Assembly: GCF_000341225.1 (NCBI RefSeq) | Contig: NZ_ANAC01000021.1 | Span: forward strand, 1 to 64,000 | DNA length: 64,000 bases | DNA from: Nocardiopsis alba DSM 43377 | GTDB taxonomy: Bacteria; Actinomycetota; Actinomycetes; Streptosporangiales; Streptosporangiaceae | Direction of reading: 5' to 3' | Part shown: positions 25,324 through 34,616 of the stretch, piece by piece | Numbering within the stretch: position 1 is the first letter of the stretch | How the letters are laid out: each line of letters opens with the position of its first letter | The notes under the pieces: model-generated | Database searches by the model: none | Told to the model about the DNA's origin: nothing | The model's input: only the letters and a program-made list of their open reading frames with translations | Made by a program: the position numbers and the translations under genes

Positions 25324-26397
25324 ATGAAGACCAGTAAGAGGATTCTCGCCCCCATAAGCCTGATCTCCGTCGCGGGGATCGTTCTGACCGGATGTTCCTC
25401 CGGCCCGGACGGTGTATACGATTTCACCCGGTCCGAATATCTCGAACCCGCCCCCTCGGTCGGAATCGACATCCCCGACGGGCTTCGTGAGGCCGCCGGG
25501 GCCGACGCCGAGGGACTGCTGGTCTCCTCCGCCATCGCCGGCTCCCGCGAACTGGAGGGATCGCAGTACTGCGCCATCGACATCGGGATCTCCTACACCG
25601 ACGACAAGGCCTTCGAAACGCTCACGGCGCCCGTTTACGGCGAGGACGAGGCGGCCGCGGAGGTTCGAGAGGACATTCGATATCTGTCGAGTGCCGTAGC
25701 GCCGGAGGCGACCGAGGACCTCGACACGATCAAGGAGGACTTCCTCGAGAACACCCGGGAAGGGCTGCAGTACGAGATCGACTCCTCGCGCGATGAGGAC
25801 GTCCGTGAGATGAGCATCGAGGAATACCTCGAGAGCGAGGAATACGACAGCCGAGTGGAGGAGTACTCCCTCGACGGGGTGGACTTCCCCCGTTCCGTCG
25901 AAGAGTTGGCGGCCACGGCCGTCTGGGCCCATTACCACTCGTGGATGGAATACGCCGGTCTCGATCTGCCGGACCCCGTCCCGGAGGCCCCGGCCACCAC
26001 CGAAGCGGCCCTCCAAGAGGCCGTCGCGGGATTCGAGGAGTATCGAGCCGAAAAGGTGGAGGAATCCGCCCAGGTGCCCGAATGGGAGAACCTCGCCGGA
26101 CCGCTCGGCTTCGATTCGCCGTATTCGATGGAGGACTTCGACGAGGCCGACCTCGAGGAGGGTTCCTACTTCTCCGATGACCTGGAGACCGTGACCGTGG
26201 TGAGCGACTGCGCCAAGTCCTCCACCGACGAGGACTCCCTCATCCCCTTCCACTTCCCCATCGAGACCGAGGACGGGATCGATACCTTCGCCTCCGTCGA
26301 TCTCACCGTGATGAGGAACGGCGACGTCTCCGTCGCCGACAGTGAGGTGGACGGCTACGTGGTCGACGCCAACGGCGACTGGATCACGGCGGGTTGA
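25324..26397 (+). CDS. Acidic secreted lipoprotein of unknown function
   Basis: 357 residues from ATG 25324. Lipoprotein signal MKTSKRILAPISLISVAGIV followed by lipobox LTGC with C24 as the lipidated residue. The mature protein is strongly acidic (many Glu/Asp, for example SIEEYLESEEYDSRVEEYS). Two further Cys occur, in SQYCAID and VVSDCAKS, and could form a disulphide. I do not recognise the family. Stand-alone gene ending in a strong terminator. Confidence 0.8.
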   Translation: MKTSKRILAPISLISVAGIVLTGCSSGPDGVYDFTRSEYLEPAPSVGIDIPDGLREAAGADAEGLLVSSAIAGSRELEGSQYCAIDIGISYTDDKAFETLTAPVYGEDEAAAEVREDIRYLSSAVAPEATEDLDTIKEDFLENTREGLQYEIDSSRDEDVREMSIEEYLESEEYDSRVEEYSLDGVDFPRSVEELAATAVWAHYHSWMEYAGLDLPDPVPEAPATTEAALQEAVAGFEEYRAEKVEESAQVPEWENLAGPLGFDSPYSMEDFDEADLEEGSYFSDDLETVTVVSDCAKSSTDEDSLIPFHFPIETEDGIDTFASVDLTVMRNGDVSVADSEVDGYVVDANGDWITAG

Positions 26398-26436
26398 GGC
26401 CACGCGGTCCGCGGGTGAACCCGTCGAGGGGACCGT

Positions 26437-26475
26437 GGAGAGGGCGGGCCGGGGCGACCCCGGCCCGCCCTCTCC
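26437..26475. terminator. Bidirectional terminator, lipoprotein / tmm
   Basis: 18-base perfect arms (GGAGAGGGCGGGCCGGGG and complement) around CGA, between convergent genes. Confidence 0.75.
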
Positions 26476-26496
26476 ATGCTCACGGGCTCCGGTGGG

Positions 26497-27885
26497 CTAG
26501 ACGGCCGCGCTCGGAGCGTTCCGCGGGCTCTCTCCGGGCTTCTCGGCAAGGTAGCGCTCGAGCGAGTCGTCGAGCTCCTGGATCCACGGGGTGTGGTGCT
26601 CGGCCGAGAGGGTCCCCGTCATCACCGAGCGGTACACGCGGTCGCGATAGCCCATGATGTCGGCCTTCTTGTCCCGCTTCCAGGCGAGGAAGATCTCCAC
26701 GACCCGGTCGAGGTCGAATTCGGGGTAGTCGGTCTGCTCCAGCAGGTCGCGCACGTAGTCGGCCTGGAAACGGATCTCGTCGGCGTCCGAGGCGATCTTC
26801 TCGAAGCGGGCCCGCCATTCGGCGATGGACGCCGCGCGCTCCCGCTCGTCGGGCAGATCGGCGCGGCCCATGATGAGGTCGCGCACGTACCAGGCCTGCG
26901 TGTCGAACATGTTGAAGGTGAACCACTGGTCCTGCGCGCCCAGGTAGGCCAAGCGCGGATTGCGCTGCCACACGACGCCGCGGTACAGGCCCTCGGGGTA
27001 GACGTTGTTCGGCGAGGACAGCGCGAGATCACCGGGGAGGAACGGGTACTTGTGGAGGTATCCGGTGCACAGGATGACGGCGTCGACGCGTTTCGAGCTG
27101 CCGTCGACGAAGTGGACCGTGTCGCGCTCGAAGCGTTCGACGAGAGGGCGTTCCTCGAAGCCCTCGGGCCAGTCATAGCCCATCGGCGCGGAGCGATAGC
27201 TCGCCGTCACCGAGCGCGCGCCCATCTTGTACGCCTGGCTGCCGATGTCCTCGGCCGAGTAGCTCGAACCGATGACGAGCACGTCGCGGTCCTTGAGCGC
27301 CTCCGCGCCGCGGAAGTCGTGCGCGTGCGTCACCTGCCCCTCGAAGGTCTCGATACCGGGAAGGTCGGGGACGTTGGGGAAGGAGAAGTGGCCGGTGGCC
27401 ACGACCACCCGACCGAACTCCTCGGTCGTCGTCTCTCCGGTGGGTAGGTCTTCGACCGTGAGCGTGAAGATCTCTCGCGCGGCGTCGTACTCGACCCAGC
27501 GCACGATGGTCCGGAACCTGATGAACTCGCGCACGTCGGCCTTCTTCAGGCGGCCCGCGATGTAGTCCCACAGCACCGGGCGCGGCGGGTAGGAGGAGAT
27601 CGGTCGGGCGAAGTGCTCGTCGAAGGAGTAGTCCGCGAACTCCAGCGCCTCCTTCGGGCCGTTCGACCACAGGTTGCGGTACATGCTGGAGTGCACGGGC
27701 TCTCCGAACTCGTCGAGCCCGGTGCGCCAGGTGTAGTTCCACTGGCCGCCCCAGTCCGCCTGCTTCTCGAAGCAGACGATCTCGGGGATCTCCGCCCCCG
27801 CGCGGGCCGCGGCCTCGAAGGCCCGCAACTGTGCCATGCCCGAGGGGCCGGCACCGATGATCGCTACTCGTTCTCCGTTCGCCAC
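26497..27885 (-). CDS. tmm: Flavin-containing monooxygenase, trimethylamine monooxygenase type
   Basis: 462 residues. FAD motif VAIIGAGPSGMAQLRAF at the N-terminus; then ADWGGQWNYTWRTGLDEFGE and VHSSMYRNLWSNGPKEALE, which are hallmark segments of bacterial Tmm. The FMO fingerprint appears as FEGQVTHAHDFRG, followed by the NADPH site VLVIGSSYSAEDIG. Tmm oxidises trimethylamine to its N-oxide with NADPH and O2, letting cells use methylamines as nitrogen or energy source. No TMAO demethylase or gamma-glutamylmethylamide genes are nearby, so the pathway is completed elsewhere or the substrate differs (other tertiary amines, sulfides). Upstream gap of about 400 bases is AT-rich at 28140-28190 and may hold the promoter. 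Confidence 0.9.
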   Translation of the reverse strand: MANGERVAIIGAGPSGMAQLRAFEAAARAGAEIPEIVCFEKQADWGGQWNYTWRTGLDEFGEPVHSSMYRNLWSNGPKEALEFADYSFDEHFARPISSYPPRPVLWDYIAGRLKKADVREFIRFRTIVRWVEYDAAREIFTLTVEDLPTGETTTEEFGRVVVATGHFSFPNVPDLPGIETFEGQVTHAHDFRGAEALKDRDVLVIGSSYSAEDIGSQAYKMGARSVTASYRSAPMGYDWPEGFEERPLVERFERDTVHFVDGSSKRVDAVILCTGYLHKYPFLPGDLALSSPNNVYPEGLYRGVVWQRNPRLAYLGAQDQWFTFNMFDTQAWYVRDLIMGRADLPDERERAASIAEWRARFEKIASDADEIRFQADYVRDLLEQTDYPEFDLDRVVEIFLAWKRDKKADIMGYRDRVYRSVMTGTLSAEHHTPWIQELDDSLERYLAEKPGESPRNAPSAAV

Positions 27886-28291
27886 TTACGGGTCCTCCAT
27901 ATTCGTCATGTATCGAATGCGTCCACCATCGAGACGGCACAGGGCCCGTACGGTCACCGCGAGCGGAACGGCTCGATCGGTCCGGAGAGGCGAACGTCCT
28001 TCGACGGTGGGCGGGGGAGACGGCCGAGGCGCACCTCGGCGACGACGGAGCGTCGGCCCTACCGTTGTTCTGGGGCGGTCCGGGGCGAGTCGGGGGTCGA
28101 CGCCTCCGGGGACCGCACGGTCTCTTCACGGACCTGTGGTCGAGACAGTGGTGACTTTAGAGTACAAAAGCCCAAAAAACGCCACGAAGCCGGGCATGGG
28201 TTCATCGGATGTATCCCGATGCGGCAGGAGGGGACGCGAAGCGTGACCATGGGCGGCCTTCTCACGGATCACGGAAGGCGCGCGCCACCGC
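27886..28291. other. 406-base gap upstream of tmm
   Basis: No gene. An AT-rich patch (28145-28185, with TTTAGAGTACAAAAG) stands out and could carry the tmm promoter. No palindrome was recognised. Confidence 0.35.
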
Positions 28292-28735
28292 TCACTCCTC
28301 GAACCGCCACTTGAGCAGCAGGTTCCCGGGACGTGGAGGGTGGACCGGCCCGGACTCGCCCCCCAGGCGGACACCGTCGAGGTTGTAGCCTCGGCGCACC
28401 ACGTCATCGTGGACCTCGGCCAGGAAGACCCGCGGGCCCGGCTCCCGAAAGGCGTACACCTGCCACCGGCTTCCGGGGACGAACCTGTCGATCCAGGAAT
28501 CGTGGACGAGATCCGCGAGCCCCGCCGTGTGCCGCTCCCCCGCCGGGTCGACGTACTCCACCATGACGATCTCGGTCTCGTCGGAGGTGTGGATCGACGT
28601 CACCGTCCCCGTCCTCGGACTCCGGTCCAGAGCGGGCAGAGGGGCGAAGGTGACCCGGGTCAGGCCGATGAGGGTGGTCGCCGTCGCCACGAGGACGACT
28701 CCGAGCAGGACGCAGAGAACGACCTCCCAGCCCAT
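28292..28735 (-). CDS. Small membrane-anchored protein of unknown function
   Basis: 147 residues from ATG 28735 (GAGAGG upstream; the frame opens further left). One N-terminal membrane helix (WEVVLCVLLGVVLVATATTL), then a beta-rich cytosolic or external domain with TGTVTSIHTSDETEIVMVEY and WIDRFVPGSRWQVYAF. The layout resembles DUF3592-type proteins, but the match is weak. Separate from neighbours: the following tmm gene starts 406 bases away. Confidence 0.6.
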   Translation of the reverse strand: MGWEVVLCVLLGVVLVATATTLIGLTRVTFAPLPALDRSPRTGTVTSIHTSDETEIVMVEYVDPAGERHTAGLADLVHDSWIDRFVPGSRWQVYAFREPGPRVFLAEVHDDVVRRGYNLDGVRLGGESGPVHPPRPGNLLLKWRFEE

Positions 28736-28845
28736 CGCCCCGCCTCTCTTCGAACACCCCGGTTCGGGTGGGCGACAGCCTCCCACGCCCCCGATCCCCG
28801 TTCAAGCCCCGGACGCGCCCCATAGGCACGACCCCTGACACGACG

Positions 28846-28891
28846 ACGGGAGGGTGGGGAACGCGCCCACGCGCGCTCCCCACCCTCCCGT
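28846..28891 (-). terminator. Terminator after the ychF-derived tail
   Basis: ACGGGAGGGTGGGGA with a perfect 15-base complement, 16-base loop, starting 14 bases past the stop codon at 28905. It is probably the original ychF terminator, now separated from ychF by the inserted segment. Confidence 0.65.
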
Positions 28892-28904
28892 GGCGAAGAA
28901 GAGG

Positions 28905-29753
28905 TCAGACGTTGAAGCGGAACTCCACCGCGTCCCCGTCCCGGCTCTCGACATCATCGACACATGACTGGATCAGATCCAGATCCTCCCCTTGTCCCTC
29001 CGCGACCCGTCCGCGCCACCGGAGTCCGTCCGCACTCACGGCGGCAAAGAGGTTGAAGCCGGGTCCCTGCCCGCCGTGCCCAACGAGCGTCACCGGCTCG
29101 CCTTTGCTCATGACCCCGAGGCCGTATCCGGCATGAGGTGACAGTGGGTGCGTGGCTGGCACATTGACCGGGACCGGCTGCATCATCAAGCGGGGAATAT
29201 CGTCGCCAAGCTCGCCGCGCATGACCGCCGCGATCCCCCGGGCCGCTTCATCAGGCTCAGCAGCGAACGTGCCCGTGAACACCCATCCCGGATCGTAGGC
29301 GCGAAGCTCTTCCCCGATCGACTCGTGCGTACATGCGAGCCAGTCGCTACGGGACGCGAAGGGAAAGGCCTCAACACCGAGCGGCTGTAGAACCTGACGG
29401 GAGATTGCGGTGAAGAAGTTTGCGGATTCGTTGTACTCGAGAGCGAGTCGCAGCACGGCGAAACCGATGTTGGAGTACCGGAACCGGCCGGCAGGTCCAA
29501 CGACTGCTCCCGCGAGAACACGGTCGATCTCCCACGCATCTTCGCGCGCTTCTACTGCTGCGCGGTAATCCGCCCACCCGAAGTAATCGTTGAGGCCCGA
29601 GGTGTGGTTCAGCAAGGCCCGCACCGTAACCGAACGAAGGGACTCCGGCAGAGCGGGAACCAACTCGCCGAGCTGAACACCGACGTCGAAGGAGCGAAGC
29701 ACCGCGACGGCTGTGTAAGCCTTGGCGATGCTGTACACAGGGACGACGCTCAC
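28905..29753 (-). CDS. N-terminally truncated serine hydrolase (beta-lactamase family) ending in a ychF tail
   Basis: 282 residues from GTG 29753, overlapping the ychF stop by four bases (GTGA). It has SxxK (S8-I-A-K11), YxN (Y93-S-N) and HGGQGPG, all three motifs of class C beta-lactamase-like hydrolases. About 50 residues that normally precede SxxK are missing, so folding and activity are doubtful. G+C is visibly lower than that of the neighbours. Its last residues DGDAVEFRFNV are the canonical end of YchF, not of a hydrolase. The segment therefore looks like a foreign fragment inserted into the 3' end of ychF. A pseudogene is possible. Confidence 0.7.
   Translation of the reverse strand: MSVVPVYSIAKAYTAVAVLRSFDVGVQLGELVPALPESLRSVTVRALLNHTSGLNDYFGWADYRAAVEAREDAWEIDRVLAGAVVGPAGRFRYSNIGFAVLRLALEYNESANFFTAISRQVLQPLGVEAFPFASRSDWLACTHESIGEELRAYDPGWVFTGTFAAEPDEAARGIAAVMRGELGDDIPRLMMQPVPVNVPATHPLSPHAGYGLGVMSKGEPVTLVGHGGQGPGFNLFAAVSADGLRWRGRVAEGQGEDLDLIQSCVDDVESRDGDAVEFRFNV
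28918..28940 (-). repeat. 23-bp imperfect direct repeat, distal copy (original ychF end)
   Basis: 21 of 23 positions identical to 29781-29803. Here it is followed in frame by the codons for FNV and a stop, as expected for an intact ychF end. Confidence 0.85.
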
Positions 29754-30853
29754 TTCTTCCCTCCAGAGGTTAGACCGCTACGGAACTCCACCACGTCGCC
29801 GTCGGCCATCACGTACTCCTTGCCCTCCATGCGGACCTTGCCCGCGGCACGGGCGGCCTGCATGTCACCGGCCTCGACGAGGTCGTCGAAGGAGACGACC
29901 TCGGCCTTGATGAAGCCGCGCTCGAAGTCGGTGTGGATGACACCGGCCGCCTCCGGGGCGGTGGCGCCCTGCTTGATCGTCCAGGCCCGGGCCTCCTTGG
30001 GGCCCGCGGTCAGGTAGGTCTGCAAGCCGAGGGTGGCGAAGCCGACCCGCGCCAGCTGGGCCAGACCGGACTCGCTCTGACCGAGCGACTCCAGCAGCTC
30101 CTGGGCCTCGTCGTCCTCCAGCTCGGCCAGCTCCGCCTCGATCTTGGCGTCGAGGAAGATCGCCTCGGCCGGGGCGACCAGGTCCTGGAGCTTGGTGCGC
30201 AGGGCCTCGTCGGCGAGCTCGTCGCTGTCGAGGTTGAAGACGTAGATGAACGGCTTGACGGTGAGCAGGCTCAGCTCGCGCAGCCGGGCCACGTCCACGC
30301 CCTCGGCCTGGGAGAGCGAGGTGCCCTCGTTGAGAACCTCCTGCGCGGCCCTGGCCGCGGCGAGGAGCTCCTGGGCGTCCTTGTCCTTGGCGTTGCGCTT
30401 GGCGTCCTTCTCCAGGCGCGGAACGGCCTTCTCCAGGGTCTGGAGGTCGGCGAGGATCAGCTCGGTGTTGATCGTCTCAATGTCCCGGGAGGGCTCGACG
30501 TCGCCGTCGACGTGGGTGACGTCGGCGTCCTCGAAGGCCCGGATCACCTGGCAGATGGCGTCGCTCTCGCGGATGTTGGCGAGGAACTTGTTCCCCAGCC
30601 CCTCACCCGTGGAGGCGCCGCGCACGATGCCCGCGATGTCGACGAAGTCGACCGTCGCCGGAAGGATCTTCGCGGAGCCGAAGATCTCGGCCAGCTTCCC
30701 GAGCCGGGCATCGGGCACACCCACGACTCCGACATTGGGCTCGATGGTCGCGAACGGGTAGTTCGCGGCCAGAGCGTCGTTCTTGGTCAGCGCGTTGAAG
30801 AGGGTGGACTTGCCAACGTTGGGCAGGCCGACGATCCCGATAGACAGACTCAC
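29750..30853 (-). CDS. ychF: Redox-regulated ATPase YchF/Ola1, C-terminus altered by insertion
   Basis: 367 residues from GTG 30853; TAGACT eight bases upstream could be a -10 box, giving a leaderless message. P-loop [17 protein letters not shown], switch region [13 protein letters not shown], and NKFLANIRE are family markers; G4 reads FNLDSDE instead of NKxD, consistent with ATP preference. The TGS domain at the end reads [15 protein letters not shown] and should finish FNV, but here continues SGLTSGGKK because 863 bases are inserted. YchF is a ribosome-associated ATPase involved in stress and translation quality. It is transcribed alone, away from the FkbM gene. Confidence 0.93.
   Translation of the reverse strand: MSLSIGIVGLPNVGKSTLFNALTKNDALAANYPFATIEPNVGVVGVPDARLGKLAEIFGSAKILPATVDFVDIAGIVRGASTGEGLGNKFLANIRESDAICQVIRAFEDADVTHVDGDVEPSRDIETINTELILADLQTLEKAVPRLEKDAKRNAKDKDAQELLAAARAAQEVLNEGTSLSQAEGVDVARLRELSLLTVKPFIYVFNLDSDELADEALRTKLQDLVAPAEAIFLDAKIEAELAELEDDEAQELLESLGQSESGLAQLARVGFATLGLQTYLTAGPKEARAWTIKQGATAPEAAGVIHTDFERGFIKAEVVSFDDLVEAGDMQAARAAGKVRMEGKEYVMADGDVVEFRSGLTSGGKK
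29781..29803 (-). repeat. 23-bp imperfect direct repeat, proximal copy (inside ychF)
   Basis: On the minus strand GACGGCGACGTGGTGGAG and five more bases; the distal copy reads GACGGGGACGCGGTGGAG. The two copies lie 863 bases apart and bracket the serine-hydrolase segment. Confidence 0.85.
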
Positions 30854-31117
30854 AAGCCCAGAGTCTATGCGGCCCGAGAGGGTGGGCGAGTCCTCGGCGA
30901 CCGAAAGGCGGATCCTGCCATCGGGCCCGTTTCCCCAGGTCGATCCCTGAAACACGGTGCGTGAACACCATTACACAGAGTAGGTTCGACCAGTGACGCC
31001 GGTCACCCCGGGCGGGAGCGCGCGAAAGACCCGCACCAGGGGTGCACATCGGATGACCTGGCTCTTTTCCGGTCGCCGCCACCACGGCACCGTTCCTTTC
31101 CGTGGGGAGAAGACACT

Positions 31118-32089
31118 ATGGTCCACAACCAGTTGCGCGCCCTTGTGCGCCGGTACCCGATCGTCCGTTTCGCCACCCGACGGATCCGTGTCCATCTGCC
31201 CAGAAGGCTCGGCGGCCTGGACCCCGCCCGGGTCCCTCCCCGATACCGCCGCTTCACGCTCTCCCTGCCCCGCCCGGAGGAAGAGCGACGGCGCCCTGGC
31301 CCGGACCGCCTCGCTCTGCACATGCCCGGTGACCTGACGGTGCCCCGGAGTCTCTCCGAGACCGGACTGGCCGGTCACGAACCCGACAGCGTCGCGAGCT
31401 TCATGGCCCTGCTCGACCACACCCGCCCCGGGGCGGTCCTCGACGTCGGCTCCGGCATCGGTGTGTACTCGATCCTCGCGGCCGCCCGTTCCCGCCGCCC
31501 CGTCTTCGCCTTCGAACCGACCCCCGAACTCGCCTCCGCCGCGAGGTCGGTCTCCGCCTCGGGGAACCTCGGCTTCACCGTGGTCGACCTGGCCCTGAGC
31601 AACCACAACGGGACCGCGCGACTGTCCCGGGCCCCGCACAACGACACGTGCAACCGGATAGTGCACAGCTCGCGTCCGGCTCTGTCCCGTCCGACCGTGC
31701 GGACCGCCACCCTGTCGCGGTGGAACGAGACGGCGGCGGTCTTCCCCACGGTGATCAAGATCGACACCGCCGGGAGCGAGCCGGACGTGGTGGCCGGGGG
31801 CCTGGAGGTGCTGCGCCGGTACCGTCCCTGGCTGCTGGTGAAGGTCCGGCCCGGCCGAGGGATCGAGGAGAGGTTGATGGCGCTCCTGGATCCCCTGGAG
31901 TATCTGTGGTTCCCGGTGACGGGGGATCCCCCCTTCCAGGCACGCGGGGAGATCTCCGGGCGGGCCTCCCCCGCCTCGGGGAGGATGTGGATGTTCACCC
32001 CGGAGGAGCCGCCCGAGGAACTGTGGTCCTCGGTGAAATCCTGGCGTGAGGCCCTGCGGTCCTGCGACGCGACCCCTACCGCCCCCTGA
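31118..32089 (+). CDS. FkbM-family SAM-dependent methyltransferase
   Basis: 323 residues, with GGGGAGAAG upstream of ATG 31118. SAM motif I AVLDVGSGIGVYSILAA, then FAFEPTPELASAA, and the FkbM signature IKIDTAGSEPDVVAGGLEVL. These enzymes methylate hydroxyls of sugars or polyketides. The first 80 residues are Arg-rich and not part of the fold. No biosynthetic cluster surrounds it, so the target is unknown. Divergent from ychF; 160 bases before rmuC. Confidence 0.85.
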   Translation: MVHNQLRALVRRYPIVRFATRRIRVHLPRRLGGLDPARVPPRYRRFTLSLPRPEEERRRPGPDRLALHMPGDLTVPRSLSETGLAGHEPDSVASFMALLDHTRPGAVLDVGSGIGVYSILAAARSRRPVFAFEPTPELASAARSVSASGNLGFTVVDLALSNHNGTARLSRAPHNDTCNRIVHSSRPALSRPTVRTATLSRWNETAAVFPTVIKIDTAGSEPDVVAGGLEVLRRYRPWLLVKVRPGRGIEERLMALLDPLEYLWFPVTGDPPFQARGEISGRASPASGRMWMFTPEEPPEELWSSVKSWREALRSCDATPTAP

Positions 32090-32249
32090 GCCGCTCTCCA
32101 CCCTCTCTTCCTCCGCCTCCGCTCCGCGCGTGACCGACCGGATCCCACCGGCCCCGCAATCGCGACGTCGACGGGGTTCGGGACGCGGACGCGCCCTCGA
32201 TCCCGCGAGAGGCCCCGCGGGGACCCGAACTGAGAGAACATGGGTCACC

Positions 32250-33485
32250 ATGGACGGCCTCGTACTCGTACTCATGCTTCTCATCGGTCTGGCGATCGGT
32301 ATCGCGGTGGGGTGGACCCTGGCCCGCGGGCGCGACGCCCAGGCCCGTGCCGACGCCCGGGCCGCGGAGGAACGCGCCGCCTACATGGAGGAACAGCTCG
32401 CCGACCGGTTCCGCGCCCTGTCCTCCCAGGTACTGGACCAGACCAACCGGAGCTTCCTCGACCTGGCCGAGGGGCGTCTGCGCGCGGTGGGCGCCGAGGC
32501 CGGGGGCGATCTGGACGAACGGCGTCGTGCCGTGGAGCGCATGGTCGAACCGTTGACGGAGACCCTGAACCGGGTCGAGCTCCGTCTGCGGGAGGCCGAC
32601 GCCGGGCGCGCCGCCGCGCACGCCGAACTGGCCAAACAGGTGGAGCTCGTCCGTGAGGGCTCGGACCGATTGCGCGACCAGACCAGCTCCCTCGTGACGG
32701 CGCTGCGGCGTCCCGAGGCTCGGGGGCGATGGGGCGAGCTCCAGTTGCGTCGGGTCGCGGAGCTGGCGGGGATGGACGCGCACTGCGACTTCCAGGAGCA
32801 GGCGGTGGCCGGGGCGCACCGGCCGGACATGGTGGTGCGGTTGGCCGGTGGCAAGAACATCGTCGTCGACTCCAAGGTCCCGCTGGCCGCCTACCTCGAC
32901 GCGGTGGAGGCCGGAGAGGGGCCGGCGGCCGAGGAGCGGCTGCGGGCCCACGCCAAGCATCTGCGCACCCACGTGGACCAGCTCGCCGCCAAGTCCTACT
33001 GGGCCTCCTTCACCCCGGCCCCGGAGTTCGTGGTGCTTTTCATCCCCGGTGAGGCCTTCCTCGCTCCGGCCTTGGAGCGCGACGCGGACCTCCTGGAATA
33101 CGCGATGGGTCGTCGGGTGCACATCGCGACGCCGACGACGTTGATCTCCCTGTTGCGGACGGCCCAGTACGCCTGGCAGCAGGAGGCCCTGAGCGAGAAC
33201 GCGCGCGAGGTCTTCGACCTGGGCAAACAGCTGCACTCCCGCCTGTCGACGCTGGGCGGTCACGTCGAAGGTCTGGGTCGGGCGCTGACCAGGACGGTGA
33301 CCGCCTACAACCAGACGGTGGGTTCCCTGGAGAGTCGGGTCCTGGTGACCGCCCGCAGGTTCGGCGAGTTGGGGCTCGTCGACGCGGATCTGGATCGCCT
33401 GTCGGGTCTGGAGGACCGTCCCCGCACGGTGGCCGCCCCGGAACTCAGCGAGTCCACACCGAAATTCGCGGAGTCGGACATGTAG
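32250..33485 (+). CDS. rmuC: DNA recombination protein RmuC
   Basis: 411 residues from ATG 32250 (GAGAGA upstream; the frame is open through a Pro/Arg-rich stretch that looks non-coding). N-terminal membrane helix LVLVLMLLIGLAIGIAVGW, then a coiled coil to about 190, then the RmuC domain: GRWGELQLRRVAELAGM, NIVVDSKVPLAAYLDA, FVVLFIPGEAFLAPAL and IATPTTLISLLRT. RmuC limits inversions at short repeats and has a nuclease-like fold. It is commonly near xseA/ispH/ychF in actinomycetes, as here. Confidence 0.93.
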   Translation: MDGLVLVLMLLIGLAIGIAVGWTLARGRDAQARADARAAEERAAYMEEQLADRFRALSSQVLDQTNRSFLDLAEGRLRAVGAEAGGDLDERRRAVERMVEPLTETLNRVELRLREADAGRAAAHAELAKQVELVREGSDRLRDQTSSLVTALRRPEARGRWGELQLRRVAELAGMDAHCDFQEQAVAGAHRPDMVVRLAGGKNIVVDSKVPLAAYLDAVEAGEGPAAEERLRAHAKHLRTHVDQLAAKSYWASFTPAPEFVVLFIPGEAFLAPALERDADLLEYAMGRRVHIATPTTLISLLRTAQYAWQQEALSENAREVFDLGKQLHSRLSTLGGHVEGLGRALTRTVTAYNQTVGSLESRVLVTARRFGELGLVDADLDRLSGLEDRPRTVAAPELSESTPKFAESDM

Positions 33486-33785
33486 GGAGTGGATATATCG
33501 AATATGACCAAGTCAGACGGTATTCGGCGTGGAAGTAACGTCCCCGACGACCCGACCTGAAATGAAGTCGGCGGACTTCTCCGGGGAGAGTGACGAAACG
33601 CCCAAGGCCGCGAAACCGACCCGAACCAGGTGGGACGATCTCGGCGTCCAAGGGAGGGAAGGCGCGTTGACCCCGGAAGGGGCAAGTGGCCGAAATGGCG
33701 ACACGTTCCCAGGAAAGACACCCGGAACTTCACAAGAAGTGACACACTAAACACTGTGAGTAACAAACTTGGGAGGCGCACGACC
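33486..33785. other. 300-base gap, promoter region of DUF6542-like gene
   Basis: Lower-GC non-coding stretch. ACTTC-N4-GAAGT at about 33726-33739 is a small inverted repeat shortly before an AT-rich CACTAAACACT, possibly promoter-linked. Confidence 0.35.
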
Positions 33786-34346
33786 ATGCCCCCACGCAGG
33801 ACGGACGGCCCGGATCCCGGGCAGGCCCCGTACTTCGTGCGGCCCGAGGGTCGCGGCCGGAACGTGTCGAACCCGGCCGCCCCCCGAGGCCGGACCACCA
33901 CGGCCCGGGCCGGCTCACCCTCGGCCCCTCGACCCCGCCGTACCCGACCGCCCCGCCTGACCGTACGCGGCGGGGTGCTGCTGATCGTCCTGTTCAGTTT
34001 CGCGGGCACGATGATCGCCAACCTGACGTCGACCCCGGCCGCGCCCGGTATCGCCTTCACGGTCGCCTGCCTGGCCACCGCCGCCATGGTCCGCCCCGGC
34101 GACCTGTTGTCCCTGTCGGTCAGCCCGCCGATCGCCTACTTCGTCGCCGTGGTCGCCGCCGAGAGCGTCCTGGCCGCGGGCAACGACGGCTTCGGACGCA
34201 TGCTCGTCCTCGGTCTGGCCACCCGGCTCGCCGAGGTCGCCCCCTGGCTGTTCCTGGGAACCGCCCTGGTCCTGGTCATCGCGGTGTTCCGCGGGCTGCC
34301 CGGCAATCTCCGCACCCTCGGCGACGAACTCAACGGCCGCAAGTGA
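33786..34346 (+). CDS. DUF6542-like four-helix membrane protein
   Basis: 186 residues from ATG 33786 with GGGAGG nine bases upstream. The first 60 residues are Pro/Arg/Thr-rich and disordered. Four membrane helices follow from LTVRGGVLLIVLFSFAGTMI to LFLGTALVLVIAVF. The place next to xseB and the short Arg-rich lead fit the actinobacterial DUF6542 family as I recall it; no function is known. Convergent with xseB, 19 bases apart. Confidence 0.65.
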   Translation: MPPRRTDGPDPGQAPYFVRPEGRGRNVSNPAAPRGRTTTARAGSPSAPRPRRTRPPRLTVRGGVLLIVLFSFAGTMIANLTSTPAAPGIAFTVACLATAAMVRPGDLLSLSVSPPIAYFVAVVAAESVLAAGNDGFGRMLVLGLATRLAEVAPWLFLGTALVLVIAVFRGLPGNLRTLGDELNGRK

Positions 34347-34365
34347 GCCGAACGGTCTCGGCCGT

Positions 34366-34614
34366 TCAGAAGGGCGCGTCGGCCTCCGAAGCCCCTTCCC
34401 CGTCACCCCGACGCTCGTCCACGGCCGCCGCCAGTCTGGCCCGGGCCCCCTCCAGCCAGCGCTCGCAGGTGCGCGCCAGCTCCTCGCCGCGCTCCCACAG
34501 CGCCAGCGACTCCTGGAGCGTGAGGCCTCCCGACTCCAGCTTGCGGACGACGTTGTTCAGCTCCTCCCGGCTCTCCTCGTAACTCGGTTCCGGGGCCACC
34601 TTCTCCTCGGCCAT
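34366..34614 (-). CDS. xseB: Exodeoxyribonuclease VII small subunit
   Basis: 82 residues. The signature PSYEESREELNNVVRKLESG and LTLQESLALWERGEEL is complete; a DGEGASE tail follows. XseB helices bind several per XseA to form the ssDNA exonuclease VII complex. It starts two bases after the xseA stop, so the two are translationally linked. Confidence 0.95.
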   Translation of the reverse strand: MAEEKVAPEPSYEESREELNNVVRKLESGGLTLQESLALWERGEELARTCERWLEGARARLAAAVDERRGDGEGASEADAPF

Positions 34615-34616
34615 CT

